DNA of 64,000 bases from Emticicia sp. CRIBPO (GTDB lineage: Bacteria; Bacteroidota; Bacteroidia; Cytophagales; Spirosomataceae), in NCBI RefSeq assembly GCF_009905725.1, contig NZ_JAAAKV010000004.1:310001-374000 (forward strand), read 5' to 3'. The stretch's first letter is position 1. The number at the start of each line of letters is the position of its first letter. This document shows positions 17,506-26,831 of the stretch, one piece after another. A program made the position numbers and the translations under genes. The notes beneath the pieces were generated by a model, which was not told the origin of the DNA, did no database searches, and was given only the letters and a program-made list of their open reading frames with translations.

Positions 17506-17658
17506 AACTATTCTTTTGTTTTATCATAAATGGCTTGTCCTTCACAAGGATTTACTAAAATGTAAGGAAGCATCGAGAAGTAGGACAGAATACCAAAAAG
17601 CACTCATTCTTTCTTATTAAGAAAGTTGCTCAAAACTGTAAGAAAAAAGAGTTTTTGC

Positions 17659-17991
17659 TTATAATAAGTTCAATGCGTTTGTAGCATACTCTCGCACTAA
17701 ATTCCACGCATCATCACTTTCAAAACTTTCATCAGTTTGCATTTCTTCAATGGAAAGATTAAGTTCTATAAGGTTATTGCATTTCAAAATATCAATAACC
17801 GCTTCATAAGAAACAATTCTTGCTTCCATCAGACTAGGCAGTAATCTGAATGCATTATCAAAGTCAGAGATAACTTCATCAAATACATCAACATAATCAG
17901 GAAAAGTAGCTACTTGTTCCTCGTATGATTTCGACAAACAGACTAAGCTATTTTTCAAGAGAGATAATTTATTATTTATATCTAATGTCAT
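17659..17991 (-). CDS. Candidate immunity protein of the RHS tip at 18002
   Basis: 110 aa from the ATG at 17991 (MTLDINNKLSLL), 10 nt after the toxin stop; the longer ORF would overlap the toxin and is not preferred. It is an acidic, helical, soluble protein with no recognised motif. Spacing and orientation make it the cognate partner of the upstream tip. Confidence 0.6.
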   Translation of the reverse strand: MTLDINNKLSLLKNSLVCLSKSYEEQVATFPDYVDVFDEVISDFDNAFRLLPSLMEARIVSYEAVIDILKCNNLIELNLSIEEMQTDESFESDDAWNLVREYATNALNLL

Positions 17992-18001
17992 AATTAAAAT
18001 T

Positions 18002-18691
18002 TTAGTTTGCTGCTGGAAATCTGAATGTATTGGCACCATCAGATACTTTCCAATATGGAGCTCCTCCAAAATGCCTACGTGAACCTGGATGATATTGAAT
18101 TAATCTACCTGTTTCTTCTCCTCGATTATTAACCTGACGTAACACCCACCCTTTGTCCGAACCTCTGGTTTTAGTCATAACGCTATTTACCCAGCCTTCT
18201 GACTTGCCCAACATATTGCGAACATATCCATAGGATTGACCTTGCAATAAGCTAGGATTAGTAAGAATATCATCGACACTTTCTAAAACGGATCCAACTT
18301 TGCGTATTGCTGTTGTCCCAGTCCTAGCGGCTGCTTTACTCGCTCTGTAGGCGAGGATTTTTCCAGATAAATATAAGTTAAGTTTTGTTACACCGGAGCC
18401 TATTGCTTTAATTCCAGAAATTAATCCGAAGGTTTCAAAGAGATTGGCTACCAGAAATTGTTTATCTACAGGGTCTATCCCATTTTCAAATGGACACGGT
18501 GGTTGACCAGGTCCGCCACATTCTACCGTCGCGTCAAAGGATTTGGCAGATTCATTTGATGTTGCATTTTGTTCTGTATCTTGTTGAGCCCGTATTTGGT
18601 CACCCTGAGTAACGAAACCAGAAGATTGGTTGCCAAAGTCTTTAATTTCTTTTTGACGAACCATACTCATTAACTCGTCCACGGACATCAT
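18002..18691 (-). CDS. Displaced RHS tip with unrecognised toxin domain
   Basis: 229 aa from the ATG at 18691. In-frame codons upstream (back to an in-frame TAA near 18804) read SGLADSGRRWGPYTYGNNNP and VRFVDPDG, the end of an RHS core of a different allele from the repeat copies, so no start belongs to the original full gene. The N-terminal part is polar, the middle (about 75-120) is Gly/Ala-rich, and the C-terminus (about 160-229; KGWVLRQVNNRGEETG, QYHPGSRRHFGGAPYWKVSD) is basic with His/Arg/Trp clusters, as in small nuclease toxins. I do not recognise the family. It is followed by an immunity-like gene. Confidence 0.6.
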   Translation of the reverse strand: MMSVDELMSMVRQKEIKDFGNQSSGFVTQGDQIRAQQDTEQNATSNESAKSFDATVECGGPGQPPCPFENGIDPVDKQFLVANLFETFGLISGIKAIGSGVTKLNLYLSGKILAYRASKAAARTGTTAIRKVGSVLESVDDILTNPSLLQGQSYGYVRNMLGKSEGWVNSVMTKTRGSDKGWVLRQVNNRGEETGRLIQYHPGSRRHFGGAPYWKVSDGANTFRFPAAN

Positions 18692-18810
18692 ACCATCCGG
18701 ATCAACAAAGCGAACCGGGTTATTGTTCCCATATGTATAAGGCCCCCACCTTCTACCTGAGTCTGCTAACCCAGATAACCAGGCTATCAGAATGTACTTA
18801 ATTTAAGGCG

Positions 18811-19077
18811 TCAAATTACTAATATTAATTTTAGTTTGTCTATAACTTTTTCAGCGTCGTAAATTTTTTCATCAGGTATATTGTCAAATCCAAGATTATT
18901 ATCAGTTATTTCAGAGAAACCAATAAAAGTATTTTCAAATTGTAATACATAGAAACTATCATTATGCCATATATCTAACATAATGACCCCAGAAGGAAAA
19001 TTATGTGTTTCATGTTTTACTCCTAGTTTGTTAAGAAGCTCAAGTGTTTGATTATATATATTTATTGTTTTTATCAT
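18811..19077 (-). CDS. Candidate immunity protein of the full-length RHS toxin
   Basis: An 88-aa soluble alpha/beta protein (MIKTINIYNQTLELLNKLG...) starting 6 nt after the stop of the 2120-aa RHS gene, so co-translation is likely. No family recognised. The immediate downstream position defines it as the expected immunity partner. Confidence 0.65.
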   Translation of the reverse strand: MIKTINIYNQTLELLNKLGVKHETHNFPSGVIMLDIWHNDSFYVLQFENTFIGFSEITDNNLGFDNIPDEKIYDAEKVIDKLKLILVI

Positions 19078-19083
19078 TTTGCC

Positions 19084-22000
19084 TTATTTTGAGAAAAATA
19101 AATTACCAGTTTTTCTTTCAAAAATACTGAAAGCCCCATTGGACTGAATTTCAATTCGATGTCCTTTTGTTAAAGCAGTCACATTACCGTTGGGGTGATA
19201 AGTTACGTATTTGTCATCTAAAATTCCAAACATTCTATCATTTGCTCGAGCATGTACTCTCTCAATAGCATCGAGACTTTTATTGATTAATTTCAAAGCT
19301 TCTTTTGGATTTTTAGGGCTAGGAGCATTTTCTAAAGCATTTTTAAACAGAGACAATCTTTCTACACGAGAAAGTAAACTCTTAGCCGTAATTTTTAAGA
19401 ATTTTGCATATTCAATACCTCGAAAAAAGGAACCCCAAGGGAAAGTTTGCCATGGGTCATTCCATGAAGATTCCAGGCTTGCTGTGAGATAATCTGAGAA
19501 AGTTGAATTTGAGAAACCGTTTACCACAGTTCTTATTAAGGCCTGTAAAGAACGTTCGTCTCTTTGTAAATTGACTACATTTTCATGAATTAACAAAGAA
19601 CCTCTTGATCTCCAAACATTATTCCATAATTGGCTGTCGGTTCCTTCACCAGAATTGTTAGCACTCAGCTGAAAAGTTGGAACATCTTTCCATTCTATTT
19701 GATAAACATCATTTCTTCCGTCATTAGTATTGAGTAAAGTATGGCCAGAGGGGTCTACAAAACGTGTAGAAATGGATTCGCTTTGTTGACCATTTGGGTC
19801 GATATTTGAAACTGGATTATTTTCTCCATAATTGAAAGGGCTTGATTTATAGTACTCGTCGGCCAACGGATCCACTTCCCACCAGCTCCCCATTCCTGCA
19901 TCATACCATCTGGCACCGTAGTCATAGAAGTTCAGACCGAATTCTTCGTTGAGCTCTTTGCCATTATAAAGATAACGGAATTTCGGCAAAACCGGGTCTT
20001 TGTACCAGGCCCCGTTCATGACTTTTCCGAACGGATAGTAGTGGGTCTCGCTGATGATCTCCGAGTTGTCAATGCTGCCGCTGCCGTTTTTGTCTGAAAA
20101 TACCAGCCGGGTATTGCCCAGGTGGTCTTTCAGCGTGTATTCATACCTGAATGTCCCGGCATTGTTTACCGCCCGGCCTTCTTCATTATAAACGGCTTCC
20201 ACCACATTATTATTGAGTTCTATTTCACCCAGGTAGTCCTGGGTCAGCGTTACGGTTCCGGCTGTTTTTACGGTTTTACGTAGCTTATTGCCTGTGGCGT
20301 CATAAAGTAATTCAATCGTGTTATTGCCTCCGAAATCGAATTTAGAGGGCAGATTCAGAAAATTATGAGGGGCGTCCATGTTCACCCTGGCCGGGTCAAT
20401 ACTCGTTGTGCCTGAGCTCCCCGTGGTTTTATTGGTACCCGAGGATATGGTCAGCGTCTGATTGTCTATCGTGGTGTTGGTAAAGGCCCCGCCGCTGCTT
20501 ACCATGCCTTTGCGGTTAATGCTCTGGATGTTGCCCCTGGCATCAAAACTCCGGGTTTCGGTAAAATAGTCATTGTTGCTGATCGTGCCACCGGACGTGT
20601 AATCAGAATACCGGGAATTGGTGAGCCTGTCAAGGTGGTCATAGGTGAAACCATAAGCCTGTGTGCTGCGTCCTTTGACCTGCCAGAGCATCTGCCCGAT
20701 GTTGCCGCTTTGCTGCACTGTGCCGTTGAGCCCGGCCGTGAGACTGTTGTATTGCAGCACTTCTCTGAAAAGATCATCAGTAGTGGCCCCGAAGCTTGGC
20801 ACAGCTGTACTGCTCAGCATATTGCTCACAGCGTAGGTGCTGCTGCTCAGGTCGGAAGTACCGTTGATGTCAGACAGCAGACCGTTAGACAGGTAATTGT
20901 AATCTACCTGCTGAAGACCGTTCGTTCCAGGACCCAATTTTTTCCAGGCCAGCTGGTCTTTGGCAGTATAAGCCAGCCTGCTGACAGTGTTGGCTGAGCC
21001 TCCGTTAACAGACTGGGTGGTTTGGGTGAGTCTGCCCCAGGCATCAAACTGGCGTGCATTGACAATCGTCGTGGTGCCTGCACTGTGCGTACTGCTCCGG
21101 GTCTCGCTCAGGATATTGTCACCGAAATCATAGGTGTAACTTACGGATTCTGCCGTGGTGCTACCCAGTGCGGTATGGTTATTTCCTGTCTGGTTGCTTA
21201 CCCTGCCGTAGCTGTCGTAATTGAAAGTACTTTGTAAAACACCGTTGGCAGCCCCGGGAGTCACTACAGGATCAGCGACATTCAAAACCATCGTTTTGCT
21301 CGTTTTGAGTTTATCGGTCTCTATGCCTGAGGTAGCGGTGCTGTAAATGTTTTCAATGATCTTGTTGCTGAGTGTAATGGCATCCCCACTTCCGCCGGCA
21401 TATACTCCTTTTTCAGTTAATCTGCCGTAATCATCATATTTACTGGCCATCCACCTGCCGTTGGTTTGCAGAAAAGCATCCTGAAAACGTACGGGAAGGT
21501 CTCGGCTGTTGTATTCATACAGTTCGGCTGCCTTGCCCGGTATTTTTTTCTGAGAAATGAGGTCATTGTTCAGGTAAGTGTAGCCGAAGGTAAGGTCAGC
21601 ATCACTCCATGAAGCTCCAGGCGGAATGACCTTCACGAGCCTGTCTTTATCGTCATAAACATAGTAGGTATCAGACCTGCTACCGGTTGATTCGGCCGCA
21701 TCAGTTCTTCTGCTCAGCAGCATTCTTCCTTTTTTATCTGTAAACTGGAAGGTCTTGTTGCCATTGCCGTCTGTAACGGTGCTTTTGCTGAGTTCACCTG
21801 CTGCAAACGACGAAGTGCTTCCAGTGCTGAAATTGTAATTCAGTACACCATCTCCTGTTAGGTTGGAGCTGAACCCGTTGATGGTCGCAAACCACGAAGG
21901 CGGCGTAACTTTCCAGGTCCTGTTAAGGGAGTTGGCTTCGTATTCTGTCAGGGTATATGGGGTGGCTCCCGGGTTTTGATAGCTCCCGTCGGAAACTCCG

Positions 22001-25000
22001 CTGGCAAATGGTTCAAAAGTCTTGCTTACGCGTCCCTGAACATCATAACTAACCGCCATGACCTGGTCGAGTGCGTTGGCCTTGCCTTTGGCAACGGTTT
22101 CGATCACCCTGCCTAGCCCGTCAAAATATTGGAAGGATTCCTGCGTGCCCAACCCGCTGCCAGCCACTGTTGTGTAGGTAGTAGTTGATTTTATTTTGCC
22201 ATAGCTGGTAATGATTCCTGAAACATTGACCGTAGGGTAGGTATAGGCATAATTGATTTTTACATTGGAGCTTCTGGCCTTAGACTCCTGGAGTCTCATA
22301 AGCGGGTCATAAAGAAAATCAGAGAATTGCCCGTCAGGCCCTGTGATTTTACTGACCAGGGGAGTGTTGGTGAAATACTCGTATTTCCAGAGAAAGTCTT
22401 TGAACTTCCGTTGTTTGATCAGGCCTGTACTGTACCATTCGTAGGTTTCCGGCAACCAGCCTGTTTTGGTGAACTGACGTGGAAGACCCGCCCTTCCTGT
22501 GACGGAGGAGGTGCCGTGATAACTGTCAATGCTGCCTTTGATTACCCAGCCGGCTTCGTAGTTTTTAAACTGGTAGGGTCTTAAAAACTGACCTGCAGAT
22601 GGTCCGGAAGTGCTTACGAAATTGCCTGAAGCATTATCAAAAGAAGCAAATTCTATTTTGGAGCCTTTTTGCTGTATACCGGCTACTTTGATCCTGGTCT
22701 CAAGAGGAATGATGATATTCAGGCGGTTGAATTCTGCCAGTTGGCCGGAAGGGAGACCTGATACCTCCGCCGGATACACATATTCAGTTTCAGTGACTTT
22801 CCCATCTGAATTGGTCAGGCTTTCCTTGGTCACCATCAGGTGGTTGGTGCCGTTGTATTCTTTGGAAAGTGTTGTGATCTGACCATCTCTATAGGATTCA
22901 ATGGTGGAATATCTGAAAGGAGTTGTTTTGATGGTATATAATTTCCAGAAAGTAATAGGTGTGCCATAGCCACCTGTTTTGTAAGTATTAAATTTAATGA
23001 ATTTTCCCTGGACATTCTGGTAAACCTCTCCTCTGAGAGAATAGTTGTCATAAGAATATATATCTTGTCCGGTTACATCCCTGTGGGATTTTGACATCAG
23101 CTCTCCGGACTGAATTCTGGGTTGTGGTGGTACAAGAGGAATACCTTTAAATGGTTCGGGAGATTCATTATAATATCTGTAATAATTGTAATATCCGGTT
23201 GCCGATGCGTTGAAATATTCCCTGACGGCTGAATATCCGATATGATATCCTTCAAAGGAAGAGAGCGGAACCAGTGAGTTTTCAAAGAAAAAATGGTTGA
23301 TATAAAGAAAACCTCCAGCATTACAATCCTCTGCAATCAGGTTGCACATTCCTATGCAACCTTTATGGACATAACCATAGATAGGCATATTATAAAGTAT
23401 TGCACTTGATCTGGAAGGAGTCCAGTTGTCTTGATAAGTATAACTTCTTACCTGGTCGTTGGCTGAACTTATGCCGTCAAAATTGGTAATTTTCTTGATA
23501 CGTAGTCCACCGGCTAAGAAATTACCAGTAAGTGTGGTAGAAGTGAGTTTGTTGAGTACAAACTTTGAGGCAATGTTGCCGCCTTTCATTTCAAACCTGA
23601 GAGCCACACCTACAGGCAGACTGGGGAACAGGGTCACCAGTTTTCCTTCTGCAGTGGTAATATTGTCATCTGTACAACCAGTGTTGGTGCTGGCCGAGCC
23701 TACCTGCGAGCCATCTGACACTTTGAAGACCCTGATTTCAATAAACGGTGTAGGGCTGCAGCAGGATGGACTGTACTGCGGACCCCGCTTTTTACTCCAG
23801 GTATAATAGAGGTTATTAAGATCCGTAGAAGAGCTGATAGTCAGGTTAAAAGTGGCGGTTGGGGTGCCATCTATCATACATTGCCCTCCCGGCCAGTATC
23901 TGCTGAGACTGTCTACCGGACCATAATTCAAAGAATCCCTTGTTCCCCAATAAGTGTTGGCTTCATATTCAAAGGATGTTGAACCTCCGGTAGGATAAGC
24001 AATTTTTTTGAGCGTACCGAGTTTCATGGAAGCTTCATTCGGATGGCGGTTAGAATTTCCCTCCACCTCATTTACCGGGGTTGAGAAAAACATGTAACTT
24101 ACCCTTGTAGTGGGAATATTGAGGGCAGTGTTAGTCGGATTGGTGGTAACTCCGTTGTAAAAACCCCAGTGGTCGATACCCGAAGAAAAACGGTTGGGCA
24201 AAAAGCCTGTGTTGCCAGACAATTCGTAATACTCAAAGGTATATGGATTGGCGGAAACGGTATTGTCACAGGATTTTTCCTGAACGCTTAATAGTTTCAG
24301 GGTTTTGTCTGAATACATCCCCGATTTCTGAGCTGAAGCATCATCATAATAAGTTTGGGCCAGGTCAAAGACTTTACAAAATGAACCTGACTGCACCTGG
24401 ATTTTGTCGAGCTCTTTAGACTCATAACCTGAAACATCATTTAATATATCACTCCTGTTTGCACCGGCAGTGAATGATACTGTAGCGGTTGAGCTTACAA
24501 TAGAAGAAATCCTCCAGCCCATAATATCCACTACATGTTGGAGGTATCCTCCCGAGGTGGTGGAAGATGGGTAACCTGTTGTGGTAAGTCCCGCTGCAGC
24601 ATAATTGGAACGATAGTTATAACGATATCTTTCTTCTGCATAATTCAGAGTAATGTTGAAAAGGTCATCAGGCGAAGAGATTTTCCTTAGATACCAGCCA
24701 TTGGCATACCAGAACCCCACATCGTCTGTTTCCATTACTTCTATTCCATGATTATTGGCACTGTTATCAATGTTACCGAAGAGGTATTTGGTCCCGTCTG
24801 GTGTAATGATAGTAAACTTACTTAATCTGTAGGCATTGGAACAGTTAGAAGGGGCAGAAGCTTCATAGGTAATCCTGACATCCTGCTGCGGAATCAGAAT
24901 AACCTTGCCATTGACAACACCATCATTTGTCATATCAGCTTCAATAAAGAATTTTCCGTTATATCCTCCTACAGAAAACGAGAAAATATCAGGCTCAGGG

Positions 25001-25446
25001 TCTTTGGTCCCATTTACAAAATCCTGATTGGTGTGCGGGCCAGTGATGCAGGAATCAGTAGTGGCCGCAATTTCACTGCCAATAGAAAAATATCCGTTAC
25101 AACTTTCATCTGCTTTTCCCTGCACCGTCCTGCTGATCATTCCTCCTGCCTGCAAACTCCAGCCTGCTCCGACCCAGCTGGCGGTTTCAGCTACTTTTTT
25201 GCCACTGGAATGGTAAGAAAGTGCAACCGGAAGACTTACAGAGCCTTCTTTTACAGTGTAAATAGGGATACCTATGTTAGGTACGCCGGTGTAATAACTC
25301 ACCGGGATATCTCCGAACTTGCCCAGACTGGCAGCATTGGGAGAGGGCATGACCACATCTTTGATCTGGCTGTTGACCGGTTGGGCCTGAACTAATCCTG
25401 CACAACATGTGAGGACTAACATGAGGATGGTAAATCTTTTATGCAT
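19084..25446 (-). CDS. Full-length secreted RHS/YD-repeat polymorphic toxin
   Basis: A 2120-aa protein with a Sec signal (1-21, LVQAQ). The N-terminal half (about 25-900; ASLGKFGDIPVSYYTGVPNI, SYHSSGKKVAETASWVGAGW) is the Bacteroidota RHS front part. DUF6443-like and YD repeats follow (NYDSYGRVSNQT, YDDYGRLTEKG, YDHLDRLTNS), then the RHS core (DHLGNTRLVFSD, YYPFGKVMNG, FYDYGARWYDAGMGSWWEVDP) near 1790-1860. The variable tip starts after about 1885 and ends with RMFGILDDKYVTYHPNGNV and IEIQSNGAFSIFERKTG; I do not know this toxin. The shell would encapsulate the tip. There is no PAAR domain, T6SS gene or T9SS sorting domain, so the export route past the outer membrane is unknown. It is preceded 18 nt upstream by the M43-like gene. 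Confidence 0.9.
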   Translation of the reverse strand: MHKRFTILMLVLTCCAGLVQAQPVNSQIKDVVMPSPNAASLGKFGDIPVSYYTGVPNIGIPIYTVKEGSVSLPVALSYHSSGKKVAETASWVGAGWSLQAGGMISRTVQGKADESCNGYFSIGSEIAATTDSCITGPHTNQDFVNGTKDPEPDIFSFSVGGYNGKFFIEADMTNDGVVNGKVILIPQQDVRITYEASAPSNCSNAYRLSKFTIITPDGTKYLFGNIDNSANNHGIEVMETDDVGFWYANGWYLRKISSPDDLFNITLNYAEERYRYNYRSNYAAAGLTTTGYPSSTTSGGYLQHVVDIMGWRISSIVSSTATVSFTAGANRSDILNDVSGYESKELDKIQVQSGSFCKVFDLAQTYYDDASAQKSGMYSDKTLKLLSVQEKSCDNTVSANPYTFEYYELSGNTGFLPNRFSSGIDHWGFYNGVTTNPTNTALNIPTTRVSYMFFSTPVNEVEGNSNRHPNEASMKLGTLKKIAYPTGGSTSFEYEANTYWGTRDSLNYGPVDSLSRYWPGGQCMIDGTPTATFNLTISSSTDLNNLYYTWSKKRGPQYSPSCCSPTPFIEIRVFKVSDGSQVGSASTNTGCTDDNITTAEGKLVTLFPSLPVGVALRFEMKGGNIASKFVLNKLTSTTLTGNFLAGGLRIKKITNFDGISSANDQVRSYTYQDNWTPSRSSAILYNMPIYGYVHKGCIGMCNLIAEDCNAGGFLYINHFFFENSLVPLSSFEGYHIGYSAVREYFNASATGYYNYYRYYNESPEPFKGIPLVPPQPRIQSGELMSKSHRDVTGQDIYSYDNYSLRGEVYQNVQGKFIKFNTYKTGGYGTPITFWKLYTIKTTPFRYSTIESYRDGQITTLSKEYNGTNHLMVTKESLTNSDGKVTETEYVYPAEVSGLPSGQLAEFNRLNIIIPLETRIKVAGIQQKGSKIEFASFDNASGNFVSTSGPSAGQFLRPYQFKNYEAGWVIKGSIDSYHGTSSVTGRAGLPRQFTKTGWLPETYEWYSTGLIKQRKFKDFLWKYEYFTNTPLVSKITGPDGQFSDFLYDPLMRLQESKARSSNVKINYAYTYPTVNVSGIITSYGKIKSTTTYTTVAGSGLGTQESFQYFDGLGRVIETVAKGKANALDQVMAVSYDVQGRVSKTFEPFASGVSDGSYQNPGATPYTLTEYEANSLNRTWKVTPPSWFATINGFSSNLTGDGVLNYNFSTGSTSSFAAGELSKSTVTDGNGNKTFQFTDKKGRMLLSRRTDAAESTGSRSDTYYVYDDKDRLVKVIPPGASWSDADLTFGYTYLNNDLISQKKIPGKAAELYEYNSRDLPVRFQDAFLQTNGRWMASKYDDYGRLTEKGVYAGGSGDAITLSNKIIENIYSTATSGIETDKLKTSKTMVLNVADPVVTPGAANGVLQSTFNYDSYGRVSNQTGNNHTALGSTTAESVSYTYDFGDNILSETRSSTHSAGTTTIVNARQFDAWGRLTQTTQSVNGGSANTVSRLAYTAKDQLAWKKLGPGTNGLQQVDYNYLSNGLLSDINGTSDLSSSTYAVSNMLSSTAVPSFGATTDDLFREVLQYNSLTAGLNGTVQQSGNIGQMLWQVKGRSTQAYGFTYDHLDRLTNSRYSDYTSGGTISNNDYFTETRSFDARGNIQSINRKGMVSSGGAFTNTTIDNQTLTISSGTNKTTGSSGTTSIDPARVNMDAPHNFLNLPSKFDFGGNNTIELLYDATGNKLRKTVKTAGTVTLTQDYLGEIELNNNVVEAVYNEEGRAVNNAGTFRYEYTLKDHLGNTRLVFSDKNGSGSIDNSEIISETHYYPFGKVMNGAWYKDPVLPKFRYLYNGKELNEEFGLNFYDYGARWYDAGMGSWWEVDPLADEYYKSSPFNYGENNPVSNIDPNGQQSESISTRFVDPSGHTLLNTNDGRNDVYQIEWKDVPTFQLSANNSGEGTDSQLWNNVWRSRGSLLIHENVVNLQRDERSLQALIRTVVNGFSNSTFSDYLTASLESSWNDPWQTFPWGSFFRGIEYAKFLKITAKSLLSRVERLSLFKNALENAPSPKNPKEALKLINKSLDAIERVHARANDRMFGILDDKYVTYHPNGNVTALTKGHRIEIQSNGAFSIFERKTGNLFFSK
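19862..20073 (-). repeat. RHS-core DNA repeat, copy 1 (in the full-length gene)
   Basis: Reference copy of the 212-bp core segment repeated at 13489-13700 and, as about 191 bp, at 11532-11722. It lies directly before the variable tip, the position at which tip exchange by homologous recombination would occur. Confidence 0.9.
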
Positions 25447-25464
25447 GGTTTGGTTGTATTTATA

Positions 25465-26469
25465 TTATTTCCGGATTTGATTTTTGATGTCATTGTTGAG
25501 TTTACCCCTCGGACCTTCCTGAGAGAGAACAGCTCGCATACGGGTAATCTGACCTTTGGTAAACAGCGAAAGCTGATGGTCCCTGGTGTTGTCCATAAAG
25601 TTCATATACATGGCTACCGGCGATCCCAGACAAAAACAGATCTGCCTGTGATTCTTTTCAGTTAAAACCACATCGCTCGGATAATCATGTAACGGGGTAT
25701 CAAATACTTTGTCATCTTCACAGGGTGTGGTTTCATTCCATAATTCATAAAGGCCGAGATAAGTACCCATGAGATGAACCAGGGTTTTTCCCTGGCTGTA
25801 AGGAGATTTATCCTCCCGGGTTTCCGCCCACAGGTAATCAGGGTCTATAATGATGCCGTCAAGATGCTTCGGAGAACCTGGCATATAAGCAAAACCGGCA
25901 TTGGAATCTCCCAGTTCGGCTATCCATATGTTGATGAACTTTTCCGGTGTTTCAGGAGCAGAACCACCTGCTTTGCTGTCCTGGATTTCATTTTTGATTC
26001 CCCATACATCCCTATCCGTGTTGACGATTTTGATACCTGAACTGACAAGTTCAGAACTCCCTAAATAGAATTGTATTCCCGGATTTCCTCCGGATTCAAG
26101 ATAGCGTTTTACTTCTTCATTCGGCACGTCTTTATCTTCCGGAGTAAACACTCCAAAAGCCTGATTAAGAATCTCTATCTGCTTGGCTATTTGTTCTTTC
26201 CCGGGAACAGAGCCGTCTTTTTTTGCAAGAACGTGAAAGACCAGCGGGATATTAATGACGTTATTTTCTACAGCATTTTTATAAGAATATTCCGTGATGG
26301 TACTTTCTATATTCTCTTGTTCTTTGACGAAATCAGGAAATTCTTTTTTTAAGTTTTCCAGAACTACCTGGGTGATGTATTTCCTGCTTTGCCCAAAAAT
26401 ATCAGAAAGACCGGAGGCCATCAGGAAAAGTAGAAGTACTGTTTTAATGAAAAAAGTGCGTCTGTTCAT
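25465..26469 (-). CDS. M43-type metalloprotease homologue with destroyed zinc site
   Basis: A 334-aa secreted protein (signal 1-26, IFGQ) with the pappalysin-type M43 layout: NIPLVFHVLAKKDG, IQFYLGS, INIWIAELGDSNAGFAYMPG, GIIIDPDYL, CEDDKVFDTP, and a Met-turn-like MNFMD (M292) followed by FTKGQITRMRAVL. Active members have HExxHxxGxxH; here the segment is HLMGTYLGLYE (232-242), keeping H232 and G239 but replacing the catalytic Glu by Leu, the second His by Thr and the third by Glu. It is therefore almost certainly a pseudo-protease. It ends 18 nt before the RHS start on the same strand, so it is likely an operon partner and possibly a binding or chaperone-like protein for the RHS shell. Confidence 0.8.
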   Translation of the reverse strand: MNRRTFFIKTVLLLFLMASGLSDIFGQSRKYITQVVLENLKKEFPDFVKEQENIESTITEYSYKNAVENNVINIPLVFHVLAKKDGSVPGKEQIAKQIEILNQAFGVFTPEDKDVPNEEVKRYLESGGNPGIQFYLGSSELVSSGIKIVNTDRDVWGIKNEIQDSKAGGSAPETPEKFINIWIAELGDSNAGFAYMPGSPKHLDGIIIDPDYLWAETREDKSPYSQGKTLVHLMGTYLGLYELWNETTPCEDDKVFDTPLHDYPSDVVLTEKNHRQICFCLGSPVAMYMNFMDNTRDHQLSLFTKGQITRMRAVLSQEGPRGKLNNDIKNQIRK

Positions 26470-26831
26470 TGTTGAGTTTGTTTGTGTTTGATATTGCGAA
26501 TTTAAATGTCCGGTAAAAACTAAATAGCTGTTATGTCAAACCTGAAAGTTTGATAGCAGGAGTAAACTAGGCTTACGATAAGAAACAACCTCTTTCGAAG
26601 GGAATATTGTAAGGATAAAGCTTCTTTTCATATTGAAACTGGATTTAATAAGGTTCTGAAAAAGTGTGACGAATAAATACAGTCGAAATCTATAAAAAAG
26701 TTTTTTTATTCAAAACATTTTAATGAAATCTTTATTAAAGGGTGACGTTTATTAATGCCTGACACCTCAGGATAATCAGAAGTATGACCTTTTACCAGGT
26801 CTTTTGACGTCAATTTTGGAATATGATCGTA
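26470..26831. other. Gene-free region upstream of the M43/RHS operon
   Basis: A 362-bp AT-rich stretch between the alkyltransferase-like gene end and the M43-like gene start, both minus strand. It should hold the promoter of the RHS operon; TAAATTCG (minus strand, near 26505) is a loose -7 match. No repeat or ORF stands out. Confidence 0.4.
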
